From a bacterium (GTDB lineage Bacteria > Patescibacteriota > Minisyncoccia > UBA6257 > 2-01-FULL-56-20), in the NCBI GenBank assembly GCA_021801885.1, contig JAKABL010000006.1, positions 1 through 12,409 on the forward strand: DNA of 12,409 bases, given 5' to 3'. Positions 1-7,877 of this stretch are shown piece after piece. The position numbers and the translations under genes were made by a program. How positions within the stretch are numbered: position 1 is the stretch's first letter; the number at the start of each line of letters is the position of its first letter. The notes below the pieces were generated by a model. It saw only the letters and a program-made list of their open reading frames with translations, was not told the DNA's origin and did not search any database.

Positions 1-77
1 CCGCCATCGTCTAGCCTGGTCCAGGACACCGCCCTCTCACGGCGGGAACTCGGGTTCAAATCCCGATGGCGGTACCA
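1..77 (+). tRNA. tRNA-Glu (anticodon CTC), missing the first base
   Basis: Cloverleaf read directly. The acceptor 3' strand TGGCGGT (67-73) pairs with CCGCCA at 1-6, so the first acceptor base lies just outside the window. The anticodon stem CCGCC/GGCGG encloses the loop CTCTCAC, giving anticodon CTC for glutamate GAG codons. The T arm is TCGGG-TTCAAAT-CCCGA. Base 74 (A) is the discriminator and CCA at 75-77 is encoded, unlike the two other tRNA genes in this window. Its promoter must lie upstream of the window. Confidence 0.95.
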
Positions 78-84
78 GTAAAAA

Positions 85-150
85 AATTACTCCCAAAAAG
101 GACGGGATCGAATTCTGCTGGATTCGTCCCCAGGCACTCCGCGGGAAATT
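85..150. repeat. Palindromic intergenic repeat, copy 1
   Basis: A short imperfect palindrome directly after tRNA-Glu. AATT and CCC (85-94) face GGG and AATT (143-150). The core at 112-130 and the motif AGGCACTCCG at 132-141 recur after fusA: the core matches 3813-3831 at 16 of 19 positions (consensus ATTCTGYTGRATTCGYCCC), and AGGCAC recurs at 3869-3874. This copy lacks the extra internal hairpin of the second copy and has no T-run, so it is not an obvious terminator for the tRNA. Identity as a dispersed repeat is inferred from only two copies. Confidence 0.5.
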
Positions 151-163
151 CCGACGGCGGTAC
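146..163 (+). repeat. Near-duplicate of the tRNA-Glu 3' end
   Basis: Bases 146-163 match bases 58-75 of tRNA-Glu, covering the T-arm 3' side, the acceptor 3' strand and the start of CCA, at 16 of 18 positions. The longest identical block is GGCGGTAC. The two copies flank palindromic repeat copy 1. Duplicated tRNA 3' ends are typical of integrase attachment sites, but no integrase gene lies here, so an old insertion scar is only one reading. Confidence 0.45.
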
Positions 164-198
164 GCCGAAATTACCAGGGGAATAAACGCATGCGATTC

Positions 199-227
199 TT
201 GACATTTTAAATAAAAAAGGCTATTCT
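199..227 (+). promoter_or_regulatory. Strong sigma70-type promoter of the ncRNA locus
   Basis: TTGACA (199-204), a 17-bp A/T-rich spacer and TATTCT (222-227). Transcription should start near 234. The next feature downstream is not a credible protein gene but a chain of hairpins ending in a terminator, which supports an RNA gene. Confidence 0.75.
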
Positions 228-233
228 TATATC

Positions 234-525
234 AGGAATTTTGGTTCGGTGCGTACCCCAAATGCGCGCCGTATGCCTTGCGGGAGGATCCCTTCTTCAA
301 GAAGGTCGAAGACCTCGCGGGGCGCCGCGGGACAGGGTGGCACTCCTTATGCCGCCCTGTCCATACAATTTTAATTCCCCTACAGAAGCAAAGCCGGTGG
401 GAACTTTGTGATCGTAGGGACCCTGTAGAGGGGAGACATGCAATGCCTCCAGGCGTGTCTCTCCTCCGGGGAGTATCTCCATGAAAGGCCTTCTCTCGTG
501 CATATGAGAAGGCCCGTTCTTTTTT
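234..525 (+). ncRNA. Putative structured non-coding RNA, about 290 nt, family unknown
   Basis: The stretch is bounded by a strong promoter and an intrinsic terminator and holds no convincing protein gene. Visible helices in order: TTTGG/CCAAA with inner GGT/ACC (240-262); CCTTC/GAAGG (291-305), which competes with AGGTC/GACCT (303-315); CGCGG/CCGCG (316-329); a 13-bp stem with a 7-nt loop (330-362); CCCCTACAG paired with CTGTA and GGGG (377-433), closing over a smaller CAAAG/CTTTG helix; a 9-bp stem (433-461); and the terminator hairpin (487-514). I do not see the RNase P, tmRNA or SRP signature motifs. It could instead be a long leader read into rpsL when the terminator is bypassed, but rpsL has its own near-perfect promoter. 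The promoter, terminator and helices are visible; the function is unknown. Confidence 0.55.
487..525 (+). terminator. Intrinsic terminator of the ncRNA locus
   Basis: GGCCTTCTC (487-495) and GAGAAGGCC (506-514) form a perfect 9-bp stem with a 10-nt loop, followed by a T-run at 520-525. It ends the transcript starting near 234 and separates it from the rpsL promoter 37 bases downstream. Confidence 0.85.
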
Positions 526-561
526 CTGAGAGGATCCCGCATGGGTTTTCGCGCGCGTCAT

Positions 562-590
562 TTGACATCCAACCTCCTCCGCCTTATAAT
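562..590 (+). promoter_or_regulatory. Consensus promoter of rpsL-rpsG
   Basis: TTGACA (562-567) and TATAAT (585-590) are separated by exactly 17 bp, a full sigma70 consensus. Transcription should start near 597, giving a leader of about 55 nt before rpsL. Confidence 0.92.
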
Positions 591-601
591 CCTCTCATGT
601 T

Positions 602-631
602 CGGTGGGCTTCCACCTGCCGATCTTTTTTT
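602..631 (+). promoter_or_regulatory. rpsL leader hairpin with T7 tract (possible attenuator)
   Basis: Almost at the predicted 5' end of the rpsL mRNA, bases 602-621 fold into a hairpin: CGG/CCG base with a TGG/CCA top, or a continuous 7-bp stem with two G-U pairs. Three bases later comes a run of seven T (625-631). This is the layout of an intrinsic terminator placed before the first gene of the operon. It may instead be a stabilising 5' hairpin, since the stem is modest. Confidence 0.5.
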
Positions 632-651
632 GAGAGGACTATTTCCATACC

Positions 652-1062
<411 letters not shown>

Positions 1063-1092
1063 AGGCCCACTAGAGAAACGTTACATTTTTTC

Positions 1093-1560
1093 ATGCGCAA
1101 GAAACGTGTCTATAAGAAATTCTATGCCCCTGATGCGACCTACGGCCGCGTGGAGCTCGGTCGTTTCATCAATTATGTGATGCAGGACGGCAAGAAATCC
1201 GTTGCGGAACGGGTCGTGTACGGTGCTTTCGAAAAAGTGAAGGAGATCACGAAAGAGGATCCGCTTGCGGTCTTTGAACGCGCGCTCGAAAACGCATCGC
1301 CGATCCTTGAGGTCGCGTCGAAGCGCGTCGGCGGTGCAAACTATCAGGTACCGCGTGAGGTGCGTCCCGAGCGGCGGTTCATGCTCGCGGTCCGTTGGAT
1401 CATCTCCGCCGCCCGTGCCAAGAAGGGCAAGGGGATGGCGGAAAAGCTTGCCGAAGAGATCATTGCGGCCTCCAAGAACGAGGGTGCGGCGATCAAGAAG
1501 AAGCAGGACATGCATCGCATGGCCGAGGCGAACCGGGCGTTCGCACACTTCGCACGCTAG
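1093..1560 (+). CDS. rpsG: 30S ribosomal protein S7 (uS7)
   Basis: 155 residues, the usual S7 length. S7 nucleates assembly of the 30S head and contacts E-site tRNA. It matches the family from the basic N-terminus (MRKKRVYKK) through the central motif GGANYQVPREVRPERR and the conserved C-terminal HRMAEANRAFAHFA. It follows rpsL by 30 bp and shares its promoter. No Shine-Dalgarno sequence precedes the ATG; instead TTACATTTTTT ends one base before it, an 11-mer that also precedes tuf. In E. coli S7 represses its own operon by binding this intercistronic region. No equivalent fold is evident here because the gap is so short. Confidence 0.97.
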   Translation: MRKKRVYKKFYAPDATYGRVELGRFINYVMQDGKKSVAERVVYGAFEKVKEITKEDPLAVFERALENASPILEVASKRVGGANYQVPREVRPERRFMLAVRWIISAARAKKGKGMAEKLAEEIIAASKNEGAAIKKKQDMHRMAEANRAFAHFAR

Positions 1561-1564
1561 CATG

Positions 1565-1621
1565 AAGGCCCTTTCGCTCCATGATACCCTCGCTTTGGAT
1601 CATGCGCGCGTGAGGGCTTTT
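1565..1621 (+). terminator. Terminator between rpsG and fusA
   Basis: CCCT (69-72 of line 1501-1600, i.e. 1569-1572) pairs with AGGG (1613-1616), extended by flanking AAG/CTT with one bulge. An inner arm CATGAT (1580-1585) pairs with ATCATG (1599-1604), extended by CC/GG. A short TTTT tract follows at 1618-1621. The weak T-tract suggests partial termination, leaving some read-through into fusA. Confidence 0.6.
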
Positions 1622-1626
1622 CTCTA

Positions 1627-1637
1627 TATAATATAAT
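1627..1637 (+). promoter_or_regulatory. fusA promoter, two overlapping TATAAT boxes
   Basis: TATAAT occurs at 1627-1632 and again at 1632-1637, right after the rpsG terminator and about 30 bases before the fusA start. The upstream -35 region is poor (GTGAGG at 1610-1615 for the second box, 16-bp spacer), so strength is uncertain. It implies that EF-G can be transcribed independently of S12 and S7. Confidence 0.55.
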
Positions 1638-1665
1638 CATTAACCTTTAACCATCATTCATCACC

Positions 1666-3771
<2,106 letters not shown>

Positions 3772-3773
3772 CC

Positions 3774-3892
3774 GCAAAAAGCTCCCGCAGTATGCCTTCG
3801 GGGCGGGGTTGCATTCTGTTGAATTCGCCCCTCCCTCTCGCGGCCTCCGCCGCTTCGAGAGTCCCCTCAGGCACGCTCCGGGAGCTTTTTGC
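3774..3892. terminator. Large hairpin terminator after fusA, palindromic repeat copy 2
   Basis: GCAAAAAGCTCCC (3774-3786) and GGGAGCTTTTTGC (3880-3892) are a perfect 13-bp inverted repeat, starting two bases after the fusA stop. Inside are TGCCT/AGGCA (3793-3797, 3869-3873), a GGGGCG/CGCCCC arm around the core at 3813-3831, and a separate CTCTCG/CGAGAG hairpin (3835-3861). The T5 and A5 tracts at the ends let it terminate in either direction. The core and the AGGCAC motif recur at 112-141, so this is also the second copy of an intergenic repeat. Confidence 0.75.
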
Positions 3893-3912
3893 TACGATAT
3901 GCTACGGGAGGA

Positions 3913-3942
3913 TTGACAAGGGCAGAGGATATGGCTTACAAT
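3913..3942 (+). promoter_or_regulatory. tuf-rpsJ promoter
   Basis: TTGACA (3913-3918), an 18-bp spacer and TACAAT (3937-3942). Predicted start near 3949, leaving a long leader of about 140 nt before tuf. It lies immediately after the fusA terminator, so tuf-rpsJ is a separate transcription unit. Confidence 0.85.
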
Positions 3943-3948
3943 TGCTTG

Positions 3949-4090
3949 GTAAACCTTTTCTCTAAACCGGTCGATTGGTTTAGGTTTTTACAGCTTTTCA
4001 AGCTGTTTTTGTTCGAGAAAAGGGGACAAAAACCGCAGGCGGCCATTTGGTACGCGGCGACCAACATAAAAATAATTTACATTTTTTACA
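3949..4090 (+). promoter_or_regulatory. tuf leader with tandem terminator-like hairpins and an alternative stem
   Basis: Hairpin A: CTAAACC (3962-3968) with GGTTTAG (3977-3983), then T5 at 3985-3989. Hairpin B: ACAGCTT (3990-3996) with AAGCTGT (4000-4006), then Ts to 4010. Alternative stem C: GTTTTTGTTC (4005-4014) can pair with GGACAAAAAC (4024-4033), ten pairs with one G-U, which captures the T-run of B. TAAACC also occurs upstream (3950-3955) and could compete for GGTTTA. Two terminator-like hairpins inside a leader suggest attenuation of EF-Tu expression. The pairing is visible; the regulatory role is inferred. No known riboswitch family is recognised. Confidence 0.6.
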
Positions 4091-5290
4091 ATGGCTGAAA
4101 AGGAAAAATTCGACCGTTCGAAGCCGCACATGAACGTCGGCACGATCGGCCACGTCGACCACGGCAAGACGACCTTGACCGCGGCGATCACGCACGTGCT
4201 CTTCATGAAGGGTCTTGCGAAGAAGGAAGAGAAGGTTGATCAGATCGACAACGCTCCGGAAGAAAAGGCACGCGGTATCACGATCGCGTTGCATCACTCG
4301 GAGTACCAGTCGGAGAAGCGCCACTATGCGCATATCGACGCGCCGGGCCACGCCGACTACATCAAGAACATGATCACCGGTGCCGCCCAGATGGACGGCG
4401 CGATCCTCGTGGTCGCCGCCACCGACGGCCCGATGCCGCAGACCCGCGAGCACATCCTGCTTGCACACCAGGTCGGCGTGCCGAAGATCATCGTCTTCCT
4501 CAACAAGTGCGATATGGTGGATGACCCTGAGCTCATCGATCTCGTGGAATCGGAGGTCCGCGAGCTCCTCAAGAAGTATCAGTTCGACGGCGATAACGCG
4601 CCGGTCATCCGCGGTTCGGCGCTCAAGGCCCTCAACGCTACGTCGGCGGACTCCGAGGACGCGAAGCCGATCGTCGATCTCGTGAACGCGATGGACACCT
4701 ACTTCCCCGATCCGGTCCGCGATCTCGACAAGCCGTTCCTCATGCCGGTCGAGGACATCTTCTCGATCGAAGGCCGCGGTACGGTGGTGACCGGTCGCGT
4801 GGAGCGCGGCACCGTCAAGGTGAACGAAGAGATCGAGATCGTCGGTCTCCGCCCTACCACGAAGACCGTCGTCACGGGCATTGAAATGTTCAACAAGCTC
4901 CTCGACGAAGGCCATGCCGGCGACAACATCGGCGCCCTTCTCCGCGGTCTCAAGAAAGAGGACGTGGAGCGCGGTCAGGTGCTTGCGAAGCCCGGTACGG
5001 TAACCCCGCACTCCGAGTTCGAAGCAGAGGTCTATGTCCTTTCAAAGGAGGAAGGCGGACGCCATTCTCCGTTCTTCAAGGGCTACAAGCCGCAGTTCTA
5101 TATCCGCACCACGGATGTGACCGGTGAGGTGACCCTCCCCGAGGGTATGGAAATGGTCATGCCGGGCGATACGGTGAAGATCACGGTGAAGCTCATCACC
5201 CCGGTGGCGCTCGAAGAGAAGCAGCGCTTCGCCATTCGCGAAGGCGGCCACACGGTCGGTGCCGGCGTCGTCTCGAAGATCATCAAGTAA
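4091..5290 (+). CDS. tuf: Translation elongation factor Tu (EF-Tu)
   Basis: 399 residues, full length. EF-Tu is the GTPase that carries aminoacyl-tRNA to the ribosomal A site. Motifs: P-loop GHVDHGKTT (about 19-27), RGITIA (switch I), DAPGHADY (switch II, with alanine where E. coli has Cys81), NKCDMVDD and GSALKAL. Domain II (GRGTVVTGRVERG) and domain III, ending HTVGAGVVSKIIK, are complete. The ATG lacks a Shine-Dalgarno; TTACATTTTTT ends three bases before it, the same 11-mer as before rpsG. It heads a unit with rpsJ, 22 bp downstream. Confidence 0.98.
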   Translation: MAEKEKFDRSKPHMNVGTIGHVDHGKTTLTAAITHVLFMKGLAKKEEKVDQIDNAPEEKARGITIALHHSEYQSEKRHYAHIDAPGHADYIKNMITGAAQMDGAILVVAATDGPMPQTREHILLAHQVGVPKIIVFLNKCDMVDDPELIDLVESEVRELLKKYQFDGDNAPVIRGSALKALNATSADSEDAKPIVDLVNAMDTYFPDPVRDLDKPFLMPVEDIFSIEGRGTVVTGRVERGTVKVNEEIEIVGLRPTTKTVVTGIEMFNKLLDEGHAGDNIGALLRGLKKEDVERGQVLAKPGTVTPHSEFEAEVYVLSKEEGGRHSPFFKGYKPQFYIRTTDVTGEVTLPEGMEMVMPGDTVKITVKLITPVALEEKQRFAIREGGHTVGAGVVSKIIK

Positions 5291-5312
5291 CCATTAATTC
5301 CGCACTACGACG

Positions 5313-5636
5313 ATGGCAAAGAACGACGCACCGCAGAAGCTCCGCCTCCGCATCAAGTCCTATGATCACAAGTTGATCGATAATTCGGCGCGCCAGATCA
5401 TCGAGGCCGCCGAGCGCAATGACGCAAAAGTCACGGGTCCGATCCCGCTTCCCACGGAGATCAAGCGTTACACCGTGAATCGTGCGACGTTCGTCAAAAA
5501 GGACGCGCGCGAGCAGTTCGAGCTTCGCGTCCATAAGCGCCTCGTCGAGATCGTGAATCCCAGCCAGAAGATCATCGAGTCCCTCTCGAATCTCAATCTT
5601 CCGGCCGGCGTGGATATCGAGATCAAGATGGCATAG
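5313..5636 (+). CDS. rpsJ: 30S ribosomal protein S10 (uS10)
   Basis: 107 residues, close to the usual 100-105. S10 is a 30S head protein and, in many bacteria, the NusE partner in antitermination. Family motifs visible: KLRLRIKSYDHKLIDNSARQI, GPIPLPTEIKRYTVNR and the S10 signature around FELRVHKRLVEI. It starts 22 bp after tuf with no Shine-Dalgarno, so translational coupling or A/U-rich initiation is likely. In many bacteria rpsJ leads straight into rplC-rplD-rplW. Here a terminator and tRNA-Leu follow, so the S10 operon is detached. Confidence 0.97.
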   Translation: MAKNDAPQKLRLRIKSYDHKLIDNSARQIIEAAERNDAKVTGPIPLPTEIKRYTVNRATFVKKDAREQFELRVHKRLVEIVNPSQKIIESLSNLNLPAGVDIEIKMA

Positions 5637-5661
5637 TGCGCGATCCCCGCGATCGCTCCGA

Positions 5662-5690
5662 GAAATCCCCGCACGCTGCGGGGATTTCCT
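5662..5690 (+). terminator. Terminator after rpsJ
   Basis: GAAATCCCCGC (5662-5672) and GCGGGGATTTC (5678-5688) form an 11-bp perfect stem with a 5-nt loop. The T-run after it is short and interrupted, but the stem is strong and sits 26 bases after the rpsJ stop. Confidence 0.7.
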
Positions 5691-5751
5691 TTGTCGGATG
5701 CATGGCCGTGGAGAGGGCGGGGGATTGCGGGGCGCCTCCGCGGACAGAGGC

Positions 5752-5780
5752 TTGAAAAGAGAAGCGATTTTAATTAGAAT
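5752..5780 (+). promoter_or_regulatory. tRNA-Leu promoter
   Basis: TTGAAA (5752-5757), a 17-bp spacer and TAGAAT (5775-5780). Transcription should start near 5787, about 13 bases before the mature tRNA 5' end. Confidence 0.85.
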
Positions 5781-5799
5781 AGGGAAGTTCCTTGTTTAT

Positions 5800-5883
5800 G
5801 CGCGGGTGGCGAAACTGGCAGACGCACTACCTTGAGGTGGTAGCGCCCGTAAGGGCTTGGAGGTTCGAGTCCTCTCCCGCGCA
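5800..5883 (+). tRNA. tRNA-Leu (anticodon GAG)
   Basis: 84 bases with a long variable arm (GCGCCCGTAAGGGC region), as expected for a class II tRNA. The acceptor GCGCGGG (5800-5806) pairs with CCCGCGC (5876-5882); the discriminator is A (5883). The anticodon stem CTACC/GGTAG encloses TTGAGGT, giving GAG for leucine CTC and CTT codons. CCA is not encoded (CTA follows), so nucleotidyltransferase must add it. Confidence 0.96.
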
Positions 5884-5890
5884 CTATGAC

Positions 5891-5919
5891 AAAAAGGACA
5901 TCTTAGGGTGTCCTTTTTT
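5891..5919 (+). terminator. Terminator of tRNA-Leu
   Basis: AAAAAGGACA (5891-5900) pairs with TGTCCTTTTT (5909-5918), a 10-bp stem with an 8-nt loop ending in six Ts. It starts eight bases after the tRNA and isolates it from the pilin gene. Confidence 0.9.
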
Positions 5920-5953
5920 GTTGCTCGCCAGAGCGCACAACTGCATCCTCCTC

Positions 5954-5962
5954 TGCTATACT
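5954..5962 (+). promoter_or_regulatory. Extended -10 promoter of the pilin-LamG gene
   Basis: TGC-TATACT at 5954-5962 is an extended -10 element. There is no recognisable -35 at the right distance. The expected start point, about seven bases downstream, falls on or next to the ATG at 5970, so the mRNA would be leaderless. No ribosome binding site is present. Confidence 0.6.
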
Positions 5963-5969
5963 TTCATAT

Positions 5970-7196
5970 ATGCCCCCTCGCAAGGCCTTCACCCTCATCG
6001 AGCTCCTTGTGGTGATCGCGATCATCGCCATCCTTGCAGTGGTCGTGGTCCTCACCCTGAACCCCGCACAATTGCTTGCTCAAAGCAGGGATGCCAACAG
6101 GGTCTCCGATCTTGCGACCCTCAACAGTGCGATCGGCCTCTATCAGACGGACGTCCCCGGAGGCAGCATGGGCACAAGCTCCGTCATCTTCACCAGCCTC
6201 CCTGATGCTTCGAGCACCTGCGGCACCTGGGGTCTCCTCGCCCTCCCCGCAAGCGACACCTATGCCTGCAGCCCTTCTTCCGAGTACCGCCTGACGAACG
6301 GTTCCGGATGGATCCCCATTGATTTCTCTTCCATCAGTTCCGGAGATCCCTTCGGCTCCCTCCCCGTGGACCCCACGAACCAGTCAAGCACCGGCCTCTA
6401 CTACACCTATGCGACGAACGGATCCCAATACGAGCTGACGGCAAGCATGGAGTCGGAGAAGTATCAGGGCACCATTGCCTCCGCGAGCGGCCAGGCGGGG
6501 TTTCTTACGGAGGGAACGGATCTTACCTTGAATCCCGTTGATTACAATTGGAACAACGATTTGAGCGTCGGCCTCGTAGGCTGGTGGCCGCTCAACGAGG
6601 GCACGGGCACTGTGGCATATGACAATTCGAACAATAGTAATAATGGGGCGTGGCAGGGAACTGCGGCGGGAACGAGCGGTTACTACGCTATAGGACACGG
6701 GCAAAGTTGGGCGGGCGCATTCAACGGTTCAAACAACTTCATTCAGGCGTCGTCGTCGCCCGCGTATAATATGACGAGTTCGGTGAGCGTATGTACGTGG
6801 ATCGATCCCTCGACGGTCTCCGGCGGACAGCGGGTGATCACCAAGGGATTTGGCGGCGGCGGCACGAACTCGCTATGGTACCTCTTTATCAATAGCGGCC
6901 TCATCCACTTTGCCGTCAATGACACCGGATACAATGATGCGGGCACGCCGATTAGTGCGGGCACATGGACCTTTGTGTGCGGAGTATATAATGGATCGTA
7001 CCGTATAACCTATATCAACGGAGCGCTTGCCTACGAAGCCGCGTATACGACGCCCATCAACGTCAATACCCAGATGCTGTACATCGGCTACGGGTATAGT
7101 GGGCAGTATTTCAACGGGCTTCAGGAGGGCGTGCGGGTCTATGCGAGGGCGCTTTCCGCATCGGAGATCCAAAGGCTTTACGCCCTGGGGAAGTGA
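5970..7196 (+). CDS. Type IV pilin-like protein with C-terminal LamG-like domain
   Basis: 408 residues. The N-terminus MPPRKA-FTLIELLVVIAIIAIL is a class III prepilin signal: short basic leader, cleavage expected between Ala6 and Phe7 (Ala instead of the usual Gly), Glu at +5, then one hydrophobic helix. Residues about 40-170 resemble a pseudopilin globular domain, with the motif DPFGSLPVDP, an aromatic YYTYATNGSQYEL strand and a likely Cys84-Cys100 pair. From about 200 (GLVGWWPLNEGTG) to the end is a concanavalin/LamG-like sandwich domain, ending with the typical GVRVYARALSASEIQRLY. Probably assembled by a type IV pilus machine and displayed on the surface for binding a glycan or protein. 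No other pilus genes are in the window. No terminator is seen before the next gene. Confidence 0.88.
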   Translation: MPPRKAFTLIELLVVIAIIAILAVVVVLTLNPAQLLAQSRDANRVSDLATLNSAIGLYQTDVPGGSMGTSSVIFTSLPDASSTCGTWGLLALPASDTYACSPSSEYRLTNGSGWIPIDFSSISSGDPFGSLPVDPTNQSSTGLYYTYATNGSQYELTASMESEKYQGTIASASGQAGFLTEGTDLTLNPVDYNWNNDLSVGLVGWWPLNEGTGTVAYDNSNNSNNGAWQGTAAGTSGYYAIGHGQSWAGAFNGSNNFIQASSSPAYNMTSSVSVCTWIDPSTVSGGQRVITKGFGGGGTNSLWYLFINSGLIHFAVNDTGYNDAGTPISAGTWTFVCGVYNGSYRITYINGALAYEAAYTTPINVNTQMLYIGYGYSGQYFNGLQEGVRVYARALSASEIQRLYALGK

Positions 7197-7235
7197 TGGA
7201 TGATAATGGAAAGGATATCGCCCGGCGGTGCGGCA

Positions 7236-7266
7236 TTGCATGGTACGGATGCGGGTGGTGTATGAT
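7236..7266 (+). promoter_or_regulatory. Weak promoter of the DUF2127-like gene
   Basis: TATGAT (7261-7266) with a possible TTGCAT (7236-7241) at a long 19-bp spacing. The start point would fall at about 7273, on the proposed ATG, suggesting another leaderless mRNA. Read-through from the pilin gene is an alternative. Confidence 0.4.
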
Positions 7267-7272
7267 GAAGCC

Positions 7273-7773
7273 ATGAAGCGTCTCACCGAAGAGAACTATC
7301 GATCGCTCTTCAAGGCCACGGTCATCCTGAAGGGGCTGTTCGCCCTGGGGGAGCTTCTGCTTGGCCTTACGCTTGCGCTGTTCAGCTACGACGCGATCCG
7401 CCGTGCGGTGATCGCGCTTACGGGCGACGAGCTCACCGAACGCCCCCTCGATTTCTTGTGGCGCTATGCGGCGCAGGGTCTCCATGGATTCCTCACGACG
7501 CCGCAGGCGGTGTGGGCGTTCATTTTCACCTCCCATGGGGTGATCAAGCTGATCGTGGTCATTGCCCTCCTTAAGGAAAAGATGTGGGCGTATCCCGTCG
7601 GCGTCGTGGTCTTCGGATTCTTCATTGCGTATCAATTTTTCCAGATGGCGTACACGCCATCGGCGGCGCTGCTCCTTGTGACGATCCTCGATATCTTCGT
7701 GGTGGGATTCATCATTCACGAGTGGCGCTGGCGGCGGCGGCATGGGTGGCGCAAGGAGCCGTCATTCCTCTAG
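7273..7773 (+). CDS. DUF2127-like four-helix membrane protein
   Basis: 166 residues from the chosen start; an upstream GTG at 7228 would add 15 residues of low hydrophobicity. Four predicted membrane segments: about 13-37, 80-101, 107-125 and 131-149. The first segment (FKATVILKGLFALGELLLG) and the later SHGVIKLIVVIALLKEKMWAYP stretch resemble the DUF2127 family of predicted membrane proteins, whose function is unknown. The C-terminus is strongly basic (WRWRRRHGWRK), consistent with a cytoplasmic tail. It lies 76 bp after the pilin gene and converges on nrdJ. Family assignment is from memory of the motif pattern. Confidence 0.75.
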   Translation: MKRLTEENYRSLFKATVILKGLFALGELLLGLTLALFSYDAIRRAVIALTGDELTERPLDFLWRYAAQGLHGFLTTPQAVWAFIFTSHGVIKLIVVIALLKEKMWAYPVGVVVFGFFIAYQFFQMAYTPSAALLLVTILDIFVVGFIIHEWRWRRRHGWRKEPSFL

Positions 7774-7818
7774 CGGCGATACTGCGGTGACGTGCGGCAG
7801 GGAAATGGCGGACATATG

Positions 7819-7848
7819 AAAAACCGGCGCAGGGTGCGCCGGTTTTTT
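7819..7848. terminator. Bidirectional terminator between the DUF2127-like gene and nrdJ
   Basis: AAAAACCGGCGC (7819-7830) and GCGCCGGTTTTT (7836-7847) make a perfect 12-bp stem with a 5-nt loop. T-runs are present on both strands. It sits between convergent genes and can end both transcripts. Confidence 0.9.
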
Positions 7849-7877
7849 CGCGAGGAATTGCGCCGGGTCGTTATGCC

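Noticed and set aside
335..362. AGGGTGGCAC resembles the start of a T-box sequence.
   Set aside because: The rest of the T-box consensus (CCGCG) is absent, the bases are locked in a 13-bp local stem, no Stem I or specifier motif is visible, and no aminoacyl-tRNA synthetase or amino acid gene follows.
278..484. A 68-codon frame inside the structured RNA region.
   Set aside because: It starts at TTG with poor context, its composition is atypical and it follows the hairpins; no family resemblance.
234..525. The structured RNA as RNase P RNA, tmRNA or SRP RNA.
   Set aside because: I do not find the GAGGAAAGTCC and ACAGAA...GGCTTA pair of RNase P, the tRNA-like T arm of tmRNA, or the GGAA/AGCAG S-domain of SRP RNA. 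ACAGAA occurs at 382-387, but without its partner.
5792..6205. An open frame running through tRNA-Leu into the pilin gene.
   Set aside because: It crosses a clear tRNA and its terminator and overlaps the pilin gene in another frame.
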